A stretch of DNA of 64,000 bases from the NCBI GenBank assembly GCA_030220185.1, contig JASPKZ010007528.1:633001-697000 (forward strand), read 5' to 3'. The notes beneath the pieces are model-generated. The model worked only from the letters and a program-made list of their open reading frames with translations. It was not told the origin of the DNA and made no database searches. Position 1 is the first letter of the stretch; every line of letters starts with the position of its first letter. This DNA comes from Diploptera punctata (taxonomy: Eukaryota; Arthropoda; Insecta; Blattodea; Blaberidae). The translations under genes were made by a program, and so were the position numbers. Below, piece by piece: positions 51,600-60,184 of the stretch.

Positions 51600-52930
51600 T
51601 GCAACAGGCTCACCTTTTAATTATGTTTTTATTATTAATTTAACATTTCTCAATGAAAGATAAATTATATTTGAAGAGAAAAATTTTTGCCTAGACCGAG
51701 ACTCGAACCCGGGACCTTTGACTTGCTGGGCCAAATGCTCTACCAACTGAGCTACCGAGGCGAGTTGCGATCTAGATGCAAATTTTTCTCTTATATAGGT
51801 TGTAATTCCCTCTCACCAAATGCTTTTGAAACCATTGCTTCTATCTTTGCAAATGGCGGCTTCTTAGTTAAGAAGACATTTATTGGGAATTTAACATTAC
51901 TTTATAAAGCTAGTAAGGCTTCTAATGATGTTTTTATTATTGATTTAACATTTCTCAATGAAACATAAATTATATTTGAAGAGAAAAGCTCAGTTGGTAG
52001 AGCATTTGGCCCGGCAAGCCAAAGGTCCCGGGTTCGAGTCCCGGTCTAGGCGAAAAATTTTTCTCTTCAAATTTAATTTATCTTTCATTGAGAAATGTTA
52101 AATTAATAATAAAAACATCATTAGAGGCCTTACTGGCTTTTAAAGTAATGTTAAAATTTCCAATAAATGTCTTCTTAACTAAGAAGCCGCCATTTGCAAA
52201 GATAGAAACAATGGTTTCAAAAGCATTTGACGATAGGGAATTACAACGTATATAAGAGAAAAATTTGCGTCTAGATCGTAACTCGCCTCGGTAGCTCAGT
52301 TGGTAGAGCACTTGGCCCGGAAAGCCAAGGGTCCCGGGTTCGAGTCCCGGTCTAGGCGAAAATTTTTCTCTTCAAATATAATTTATGTTTCATTGAGAAA
52401 TGTTAAATCAATAATAAAAACATCATTAGAAGCCTTACTAGCTTTATAAAGTAATGTTAAATTCCCAATAAATGTCTTCTTAACCATCCCTTGTACAAAA
52501 AAACACCGGATTACGTTTATATAACACTTTGGCTAGACCAGTGTTGACCTATGGTAGTGAAGCATGGACACTAAAAAAACCAAAGCTGTTTATAATTATA
52601 TACCAAGAGGACGAAGATCACTGGGCCGTCTTATGAAACGCTGGAGGGAAAATTTTCTATAGGATCGTAACAGGCCTTGGCCTAATACTTGGAAGGAAGA
52701 AGAAGAAGATAAATGTCTTCTTAACTAAGAAGCCGCCATTTGCAAAGATAGAAACAATGGTTTCAAAAGCATTTGGTGAGAGGGAATTACAACGTATATA
52801 AGAGAAAAATTTGCGTCTATATCGTAACTCGCCTCGGTAGCTCAGTTGGTAGAGCATTTGGCCCAGCAAGCCAAAGATCCCGGGTTCGAGTCTCGGTCTA
52901 GGCGAAAATTTTTCTCTTCTAATATAATAT
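51600..52930. repeat. Tandem tRNA-like repeats (SINE E), with a LINE scrap inside
   Basis: One minus head (51685-51765), then plus heads at about 51988-52052 (5' truncated), 52287-52360 and 52828-52905. Between heads lies the body (CATCATTAGAAGCCTTACT, GTCTTCTTAACTAAGAAGCC, GCCATTTGCAAAGATAGAA). The spacing of the plus heads is about 300 bp, then about 540 bp where a LINE tail (52490-52705, ARPVLTYGSEAWT-like and a GAA run) is inserted, with AATGTCTTCTTAAC duplicated at both ends. Confidence 0.85.
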
Positions 52931-53205
52931 CACCTTTTAATTATCTTTTCTAGGTTTCATGGAAAAGTGACTTACCTGTTTTTTCCCCTGTACCCTTCAT
53001 ATTTAAATTTATACACTTAAGTCGATTGATAAATCTTTTTTGAAGAAGAAAATTTCTGCCTGAACCGGGATTTGAATCCAAGACCTGTTGTTTTTTTTTC
53101 ATCAATGCACTGACCGTTGCACTGTCCAGATATCCCTGCACAAACAACAATTTTTGTTTATTTGTATACAATAAATTTGGGAATTTTTAACATTATGAGA
53201 TTTTA
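52931..53205. other. Intron DNA with a reversed B-box-like scrap
   Basis: CTGAACCGGGATTTGAATCC at about 53063 resembles a SINE head in inverse orientation. No clear family. Confidence 0.45.
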
Positions 53206-54070
53206 TTAATAAGAATTAAATGAATCGTGATTTCTTCTTACCTCATACTTCTATGTTTTTTTAAACACAGCACTGCAGTATCAGTGACTACTTGTCACCA
53301 TCCTCAGCTGTTTTCACGACTGTCAATTTTTTTTTTGTCGGTAATTATCCAAACTGCCATCTGGTGTTCTTTTGAATGAATCTGAATCATTTTCTAAACT
53401 GCCATCTGTTGTATTTTTGAAGAACTTTGTAATCAAGCTCGGTTCGTCTGGAATCTCAAAGTTCATGGTTCTAGTATGGTTTTTTTAATATATATTTTTT
53501 CCCCAAACTGTTAAATCCAAAGGTTTAGATAGATGTTTTAAAAGTTTTGCTTCTTTTTCAATCCTATGATGCTCTAATAAAAAAAAAAAAGAGCATTTCA
53601 GAAACATAAAGAATGGAGAAATTGAAAAATCAGCTATAGCAGCACATAGTTTATTAGAGCATCATAGCATTGAAAAAAGAAGCAAAACTTTTGAAACATC
53701 TATCTAAACCTTTGGATTTAACAGTTTGGGAAAAAATATATATTCAAAAAAATCACACTAGAACTATGAACTTTGAGATTCCGGACGAACCGAGCTTGAT
53801 TACAAAGTTCTTCAAAAATACAACAGATGGCAGTTTAGGAAATGATTCATTCAAAATAACACCAGATTGCAGTTCGAAGAGGAATTCCTTCAAAAGAACA
53901 TCAGATGGTAGTCTAGATAATTACCGGCAAAAAGGAGAAAAAATTGACAGTCGTGAAAACAGCTGACGATGACGACAAAAGTGTCGCCGATACTGCAGTG
54001 CTGTGTTTAAAAAAACATAGATGTATGAGGTAAGAAAAAATCACGATTCATTTAATTATTATTAATAATT
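53206..54070. mobile_element. Palindromic PLE with GIY-YIG tail in both arms
   Basis: The left arm (minus) and right arm (plus) meet at an A run near 53580. The right arm encodes LLKHLSKPLDLTVWEKIYIQ, RTMNFEIPDEPSLITKFFKN and TTDGSLGNDSFKITPD (98 open codons). Both hammerhead cores are of the GATA type (minus near 53280-53320: CTGAGGA, GGTGAC/GTCACT, GATAC; plus near 53965-54000). Confidence 0.8.
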
Positions 54071-54214
54071 TTCTAAACTGATTGCAACAGGATATATATA
54101 GGAAAAACAAAAAGGAACTCGGAAACTCGTAATAATTTGTGCATTTTTTATATTTTTCTGTAAATAACTGTAGATTCTCATTGTGAGATTGTAATGGCCA
54201 CGTGATTGTTACAG

Positions 54215-54504
54215 GGTTTGAAAGCAAATGTACTCGTTCCATTTGAAGAAGGACAACTGATGAAGCCTGATCTTATAAATGAAGATTCTTCAAACCGCAA
54301 GCGTAGTTCTAGTTTAACAGAACAAGGCAGTCGACGAAGTGTGAGGACGGCGGTAGCAGGTTCACGTCTTGACTCTCGTGGAGCCGTGGATCTTAAACCT
54401 GCAATTGATGAAGCGTTGATGACATTCCACGTGGAACTTACAGAAACTTGTATAGATCTGATGGCGAGATACACTTTCTCTACATGTTCATCAATTCCTA
54501 AAAG
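54215..54504 (+). CDS. TSC2: Tuberin exon 16 (phospho-linker start)
   Basis: Acceptor TTGTTACAG. Encodes GLKANVLVPFEEGQLMKPDL, NRKRSSSLTEQGSRRSVRTA and DEALMTFHVELTETCIDLMA RYTFSTCSSIPK. The RKRSSS motif sits where vertebrate tuberin has RARSTS, the AKT site at Ser939, so growth-factor input to TSC2 is probably conserved (inference). LHLELTETCLDMMARYVFS is matched closely. Vertebrate LRSNVLLSFDD corresponds to LKANVLVPFEE. Phase 0 in, phase 2 out, donor GTACTA. Confidence 0.96.
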
Positions 54505-54589
54505 GTACTATAGTTACTTATTTAGCAAACATATGTTAGGCAGAGATAAGGATGCAGTGGAATAGTAGGGAAATGGTTGAACATATACA

Positions 54590-55410
54590 AAATTGTTTAT
54601 TTTTTATTATTTCACTCACCTCATACTTCATAATTCATAGCAGACCCAGGGTTTCTTCACATTATTTGTGACATTCTCAATGCTGTGTCACGTTCACAAC
54701 TGACGTCCAACGGCTTTCTATCCTGCAGACTGACCTCTGCACCATCTGGTGGCCGACCGAAGAATTTCCAAATCAGTGCTCTGTCCTTATAACCGGGTAT
54801 TTCAAAATTCATAGTTGTATTTTCATTCTTGCATATGTAAATTTTTTCCCAAATTGTGAGTTCCTTCGGTTTTTCCAATTGTTTAAGTAATTTTGTTTTG
54901 GTTTCTATTCTATGTTTTTCTGACCAGGCGTGTGCAGCTATTGCAGATTTTTCAGTTTCTCCACTTTTAACATTTCTGAGGTGTTCTTTTAATCTTGTAT
55001 TTAGATTCCTTTTTGTTTTTCCTATGTATATCTTTTCACAATCTTTACAATTAATTTGATAAATTCCCGATTTTTTGCAGTCTTCAATCTTTTCATATTT
55101 GTTGGTTTTTATTAAATTACCTAAGCTGTAATCATTTTTCGGTGCTAATTTAATGTTGAATTTGTTGAAAATTTTTTGAAACTTGTCAAATACTAAAGGA
55201 TGGTATGTGAACTTCTTGAATTTTTTGCCTATATTTTTATCTGTCTGAAGAGTACTTTCATTGATGACTTTTTGTTTTTTGAATTTATTTATTTTCTTGT
55301 GTATCATCTTCTCTTGAAAACCATTATCCTTCGCAATTTTTATGATGTGTTCTTTCTCTTTATTGTAATTTTCTTTGCTCATGGGGACATTCACAAGTCT
55401 GTGTGTTAAA
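54590..55410 (-). mobile_element. Penelope-like element, longest GIY-YIG frame
   Basis: 245 open codons on the minus strand (55394-54657). Residues 1-100: charged linker (NKFKKQKVINESTLQTDKNI, KFTYHPLVFDKFQKIFNKFN). Residues about 105-200: SGIYQINCKDCEKIYIGKTK with the CxxC insert, RNLNTRLKEHLRNVKSGETE, SAIAAHAWSEKHRIE, WEKIYICK. This is the C-terminal endonuclease of a canonical EN+ Penelope. The RT core is absent. The terminal repeat follows at 54590-54720. Confidence 0.9.
54638..54687 (-). ncRNA. Hammerhead variant U3-A8
   Basis: Minus strand AGCA, TTGAGAA (54680-54674), extra T, stem II TCACA/TGTGA, GAAA, ACCCTGGGT, C17, TGCT. Stem I 4 bp. Confidence 0.65.
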
Positions 55411-55483
55411 CTATTAAATACTCAAAGTTATTCAAAGTTAAAATTGGGAAACACATTATGAGGTTGTTAATTAATAAATTAAT

Positions 55484-55533
55484 GGCGGTTGAAAATGAAT
55501 GACAAGATCATTTGAAAACTATAGTTACCGTTG
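55484..55533 (+). ncRNA. Hammerhead variant U3-A8 (family 2)
   Basis: CGG, TTGAAAA (55490-55496), extra T, stem II GAATGA/TCATTT, GAA, palindrome AACTATAGTT (55518-55527), A17, CCG. Same sequence as the minus motif at 32325-32373. It is cut just downstream by the inner insertion. Confidence 0.6.
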
Positions 55534-55610
55534 AATGCAGGCTTTCACGGCCGGTAATCATGATGTTGAGTGATTCCGGGTTCTGTGGCCGTGGTCCATA
55601 GTTGGTGTTG

Positions 55611-55658
55611 ATACCAGACGTTTCGCCCTCAACTGCGGAGGGCATCTTCAGTGGCGAG
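55611..55658 (-). ncRNA. Hammerhead ribozyme (ACGT stem III)
   Basis: Minus strand CCA, CTGAAGA (55651-55645), extra T, stem II GCCCTC/GAGGGC, GAAA, ACGT, C17, TGG. All core bases canonical. Confidence 0.7.
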
Positions 55659-56520
55659 TGCTTCTAGGCGTGTTTCCTGGTCGGAAGCTCTACTTAGAGT
55701 GAACGCTGCGGGTGTTGTATTGATACTAGTGGTGGGAGCAGGGTGAGCGGGCGTGGCTCTTGCTGATTGGCTAATGGTCGTCTCCTTGTTGTCCCTAGTG
55801 TTGATGCATTTATTTTCTAGTGTACGGTACCAGGCCTTAGACAGTTTAATACCTTCCTCTTTTCTGTTAATATTTTCCTTATGCTTGTGTATTTCTATAG
55901 CCTCTCGATATAATCTAGGGAAATAATAGGAAGTTGTGGCTAAAACTTGTGTATCATCGAATAGAATCTGGTGTCCATTCATAATGGCATGTTCTGCTAC
56001 AGCCGATTTATCCATTTCTCCTTGTCTGCAGTTTCTTTTGTGTTCTGATAAACGGGTGGCTATACTTCTTTTTGTGGTCCCTATGTATGGTTTACCACAC
56101 GAACAAGGAAGTCGATATACGCCGCAAGTGGAGAGAGGTGGCCGAGGATCCTTCAGAGCTACAAGAAAAATAGAAGACTGCCTTCGCTCAGCTAAGGATC
56201 CTCGGCCACCTCTCTCCACTTGCGGCGTATATCGACTTCCTTGTTCGTGTGGTAAACCATACATAGGGACCACAAAAAGAAGTATAGCCACCCGTTTATC
56301 AGAACACAAAAGAAACTGCAGACAAGGAGAAATGGATAAATCGGCTGTAGCAGAACATGCCATTATGAATGGACACCAGATTCTATTCGATGATACACAA
56401 GTTTTAGCCACAACTTCCTATTATTTCCCTAGATTATATCGAGAGGCTATAGAAATACACAAGCATAAGGAAAATATTAACAGAAAAGAGGAAGGTATTA
56501 AAACTGTCTAAGGCCTGGTA
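55629..56520. pseudogene. Two mirror-image GIY-YIG endonuclease frames
   Basis: The minus frame (56411-55629, 260 codons) and plus frame (55936-56511, 191 codons) share the same sequence for most of their length because the DNA is palindromic. Domain: CGVYRLPCSCGKPYIGTTKR, SIATRLSEHKRNCRQGEMDK, AVAEHAIMNGHQILFDDTQV. The YIGTT and CxC insert mark a second PLE lineage, distinct from the YIGKT lineage at 54657. The palindrome centre is near 56170. The plus frame has a one-base shift after EEGIK that the minus one lacks. Confidence 0.85.
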
Positions 56521-56693
56521 CCGTACACTAGAAAATAAAATGCATCAACACTAGGGACAACAAGGAGACGACCATTAGCCAATCAGCAAGAGCCACGCCC
56601 GCTCACCCTGCTCCCACCACTAGTATCAATACAACACCCGCAGCGTTCACTCTAAGTAGAGCTTCCGACCAGGAAACACGCCTAGAAGCACTC

Positions 56694-56740
56694 GCCACTG
56701 AAGATGCCCTCCGCAGTTGAGGGCGAAACGTCTGGTATCA
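56694..56740 (+). ncRNA. Hammerhead ribozyme (ACGT stem III)
   Basis: CCA, CTGAAGA (56698-56704), extra T, stem II GCCCTC/GAGGGC (6 bp), GAAA (56725-56728), ACGT, C17 at 56732, TGG pairing with CCA. Sense strand of TSC2. Mirror copy of 55611-55658. Confidence 0.75.
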
Positions 56741-56954
56741 ACACCAACTATGGACCACGGCCACAGAACCCGGAATCACTCAACATCATTATAGTTACCG
56801 TGTTTGATAAAACATGAAATATGAGGTAAGATGTTAAAATGACTCATTAATTAATTTATTAAATACTGCCTGTTTGTGTGAAAAATGGTTAAATCCAGTA
56901 GCTTTTATATAATTGTCGATGTGAGTTTCTTTTCTGTAGTTACTTATTTACCAT

Positions 56955-57110
56955 TCATATTAATATTTAATTTTAGGAAGTTATATTTTGAGGTTATTTT
57001 AATTATATTATTTTTGGTCTGGACATCTTACCTCAATATTAATGTTGATTTGTTCTTGGACATTAATATTGAGGTAAGATGTCCAGACCAAAAATAATAT
57101 AATACCAATC
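56955..57110. mobile_element. Mini-PLE, hammerhead lost
   Basis: ATATTTAATTTTAGGAAG at the left, AGGTAAGATGTCCAGACC at the right, with the interior deleted from GTTCTTGGACAT. Same family as 2165-2290. Confidence 0.65.
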
Positions 57111-57319
57111 ATATGTTAGGCAAGGTTGCCAAAATGGGCAGTACGAGTTTTTACTTCTACCTATTTATTCGAGTAATTTCCCTCATTTTTTTTTTTTAAT
57201 TTAGGAGTGAAAATTCATGGGGGAAATTATGCGATGACTGTGAAAATATCAATACACTTTCACAATGTAGAACACTATCACATGTAAGATGTTGTTTATC
57301 TTCTGCAACTCAGTCCATT

Positions 57320-57690
57320 TCTCCTCATAAAACAAACAGCCCACCTGCTGCTCGCCTTGAAATCAACATCTGTTGCAGCTTCCCTTGTATCATCTCATGT
57401 GTTACAGCAAAACCATCATTTCTAAGTTCCATTATGTAATCCAGAACTTCGCAGTCAACCTTGGTATATTTGCCACACTTTGGACCATGAAACAAACAAC
57501 ATGTCGATTTTGCTTTTTCTAGTTCTTTTTGAGACCTCCAATACCACACTAATCTCGGTTGTACATCAAACTTTCCTCCCGCATGTTTCACTCCATTTTC
57601 CTTGGTGAAATTAACCACTTGTAACTTAAAATGTGTATTGTAGCTGTTGTACATTGTACCCATAGTTGAGTTTAACGACACTGACGCTGT
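57320..57690 (-). pseudogene. Pogo/Tigger-like transposase N-terminus
   Basis: 118 open codons on the minus strand: YNTHFKLQVVNFTKENGVKH, AGGKFDVQPRLVWYWRSQKE resembles the first helix-turn-helix (CENP-B/Brinker type), and KVDCEVLDYIMELRNDGFAV with MIQGKLQQM resembles the second. No catalytic DDE part is present. It may be a relic or a captured DNA-binding domain. Confidence 0.6.
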
Positions 57691-57960
57691 GATGGAATAA
57701 CACTGTTACCAATGACAGTGATACCTAACTCTATTCAGACTGACGACAACAGATGTGCAGGGTATCAGGGACTGCAATACTGTTAGGTCTTTGTAGAAGG
57801 GGATGGATTCGACCTTGGGTTTTCCATGAATTCCTTTGTGTTGTACTTTAAATCTTCACAAGAGTGCCCAAAGTTGTAACTGAAAACTTTTGGCCTAGGT
57901 AATGCACTTCGTGTCAGAAGTGGATTTTAAAAAAATAAATATGAAAAACTAAGAGGGGTC
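57691..57960. other. Intron DNA, no feature recognised
   Basis: Unclassified sequence leading to exon 17. Confidence 0.4.
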
Positions 57961-58002
57961 AAGTATGCGAGTAAATACAGTAATTGGTATGTATGTTTTC
58001 AG

Positions 58003-58157
58003 ATTGCCTACTGCAGACTTTTTGTTGAATGAAGGACAGTCCATGACCTGGCTGATGGGCACTAAACTCATCACCGTCACGACCAGTGGCTGCAGCATGA
58101 AGGCTCTCAAAAATGGTCTTTGTGACAAATGCTGGCTGCTGTGTAGATCAGATAAAG
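58003..58157 (+). CDS. TSC2: Tuberin exon 17
   Basis: Acceptor ATGTTTTCAG. Encodes (R)LPTADFLLNEGQSMTWLMG, TKLITVTTSGCSMKALKNGL and CDKCWLLCRSDK. It matches vertebrate [28 protein letters not shown], then diverges with a Cys-rich end. Phase 2 in, phase 1 out, donor GTAATA. Confidence 0.93.
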
Positions 58158-58164
58158 GTAATAA

Positions 58165-58757
58165 AAGTCTTAGGGTCGCATGCAAATACATTAGTCTCTA
58201 CTCAAATTACTTCCGATCACTGGTGAGCTGACTTTCCGTGAGCAAGTGCAAAGATCGAATTAGCTACCCACTAACTGGTCATGCATGAAAGTCGTCGTGT
58301 TCGTAATATTGGCAAGAAATTACCCAGAATTCTCAGTGATAAAATCACTTCCGTTATTTTCGTCTGCTAGAGGAACGCATTTACGCTTGCATCCCGCAAA
58401 TAATACCTATACAATGACGTCTGCGTCGCGCAATATTACGCCGATTCTCCTGTTCTTCCAGTTGAATTCTTTGGTAGACTCTTTCAAATTCCTCTTCTCT
58501 GTGTATACCAAAAACAAGATCGAAGTCTTCAAGGTCCGACATCTTGGATAAAGCAGCAAGGTTTCAAACTACATCGGTTACCATCGGGATTCTCATGATT
58601 CGTTTCTCTGCAAAGTCACCTCAGCAGGTAGCTTAGGAATTTCAACAATTATTATCGCATGAACAGATATTTGAGTACACAAAAACATATTTGGATACAA
58701 CTTTCTCACCAGAGAATGACTTTTACGGTCTAATGCATTCAAAGATTCGAGCCTTAG
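58165..58757 (-). mobile_element. Harbinger-like element copy
   Basis: CTTAGGGTCGCATGC begins it and GATTCGAGCCTTA ends it, with TTA/TTA as the likely 3 bp duplication. It lies only 10 bp downstream of exon 17. The interior matches 26450-27035. Confidence 0.65.
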
Positions 58758-59364
58758 ACATGATGTTTAAGTTATGTAGATAGGAAATAACACTATGAGG
58801 TTTTTTAATATTGTTTATTTTTTATTATTTCAAAAATCATTAATGAAAGTACTCTTCAGACAGATAAAAATATAGGCAAAAAATTCAAGAAGTTCACATA
58901 CCATCCTTTAGTATTTGACAAGTTTCAAAAAAATTTTCAACAAATTCAACATTAAATTAGCACCGAAAAATGATTACAGCTTAGGTAATTTAATAAAAAC
59001 CAACAAAAATGAAAAAATTGAAGACTGCAAAAAATTGGGAATTTATCAAATTAATTGTAAAGATTGTGAAAAGATATACATAGGAAAAACAAAAAGGAAT
59101 CTAAATACAAGATTAAAAGAACACCTCAGAAATGTTAAAAATGGAGAAACCGAAAAATCTGCAATAGCTGCACATGCCTGGTCAGAAAAACATAGAATAG
59201 AAACCAAAACAAAATTACTTAAACAATTGGAAAAACCGAAGGAACTCACAATTTGGGAAAAAATTTACATATGCAATATTTAATTTTAGGAAGTTATATT
59301 TTGAGGTTATTTTAATTATATTATTTTTGGTCTGGACATCTTACCTCAATATTAATGTTGACTG

Positions 59365-59412
59365 GGAAAGCTGACGATAAAACAGAATTGTTTTGAAACA
59401 TGTCCAAGAACA
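59365..59412 (+). ncRNA. Hammerhead motif of the mini-PLE (ACATGT stem III)
   Basis: CTGACGA (59371-59377), extra T, stem II AAAACA/TGTTTT, GAAA (59395-59398), palindrome ACATGT (59398-59403), C17. Stem I is not obvious (GAAAG against CAAG), so cleavage is uncertain. An antisense copy lies at about 34255-34300. Confidence 0.55.
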
Positions 59413-59612
59413 AATCAACATTAATATTGAGGTAAGATGTCCAGACCAAAAATAATATAATTACATATGCAAGAATGAAAATACAACTATGAATTTTGAA
59501 ATACCCGGTTATAAGGAGAGAGGACTGATTTGGAAATTCTTCGGTCGGCCACCAGATGGCGCGGAGGTCAGTCTGAAGGATAGAAGGCCGTTGGACGTCA
59601 GTTGTGAACATG

Positions 59613-59666
59613 ACGCAGCATTGACAATGTCACGAATTACGTGAAGAAACCCTGGGTCTGCTATAA
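59613..59666 (+). ncRNA. Hammerhead variant U3-A8
   Basis: AGCA (59617-59620), TTGACAA (59621-59627), extra T, stem II TCACG/CGTGA, GAAA (59646-59649), ACCCTGGGT, C17, TGCT. N7 is C here while positions 3 and 8 remain U and A. Confidence 0.65.
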
Positions 59667-59769
59667 ATTATGAAGTATGAGGTGAGTGAAATGATAAAAA
59701 ATAAACAATATTAAAGAACCTCATAGTGTTATTTCCTATCTACATAACTTAATGATGTTTAAGTTTTAG

Positions 59770-60175
59770 AAACAAAAATTATGTTTGAACTGGGAGTCAA
59801 ATCCTGGATCTCTGACACTGTACATCAGTGCAATAACTGTTATGTCATTCGAACTTCCAATAGGAATGTCAAATTTCTTTCTACTTACACAATTCTCCTT
59901 TCGTCCGAACATAATTTTTTTTTTCTGGAATTGAACTATATCCAATTCTGGAAGGTGTTAATTTAAAAGATAACATTTTGTTGTTGATGCTCTATTATTG
60001 CTACTGCTATTGTTTGTTAAAGGGAATTGTTCCTGTAGTCCCTATATCTGAAATTTAAATTAAGTTTAGGTTTAAGAACTCTCCTGGCGCTTCATTATCA
60101 TTTATCACCCATCATATCATCGGGGTAACGTAACTCCACCTTCAAGGTACCTCAACCGAAGAAATAGATTACATA
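59770..60175. repeat. tRNA-like scraps and a SINE C-like piece
   Basis: 59775-59860 is an inverse Val-type tRNA-like head (GGGAGTCAAATCCTGG, CTGACACTGTACATCAG). 60070-60170 resembles the middle of the longer SINE C copy (CTCTCCTGGCGC, ATCATATCATCGGGG). Confidence 0.55.
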
Positions 60176-60184
60176 TTTGTGTTT

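Larger units (their letters stand above)
55425..56870. mobile_element. PLE terminal repeat split by a 1.25 kb PLE palindrome
   Basis: The outer element is the AACTATAGTT family (55440-55534 and 56788-56870). ATAGTTACCGT on both sides (about 55523 and 56790) is the 11 bp duplication left by the inner element. The inner one has arms of about 600 bp. Confidence 0.85.
58785..59745 (+). mobile_element. PLE with GIY-YIG frame and a nested mini-element
   Basis: 123 open codons (58915-59283): SLGNLIKTNKNEKIEDCKKL, GIYQINCKDCEKIYIGKTKR, NLNTRLKEHLRNVKNGETEK. At 59275 the frame is cut by a mini-PLE (59275-59465) that left TTACATATGCA on both sides. The rest of the frame resumes at 59466 (RTDLEIL-like, then the terminal repeat). 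Confidence 0.85.

Noticed and set aside
55936..56511. A host GIY-YIG gene (such as a SLX1-type nuclease)
   Set aside because: The CxC insert, palindromic duplication, hammerheads and target duplication identify it as a Penelope-like endonuclease.
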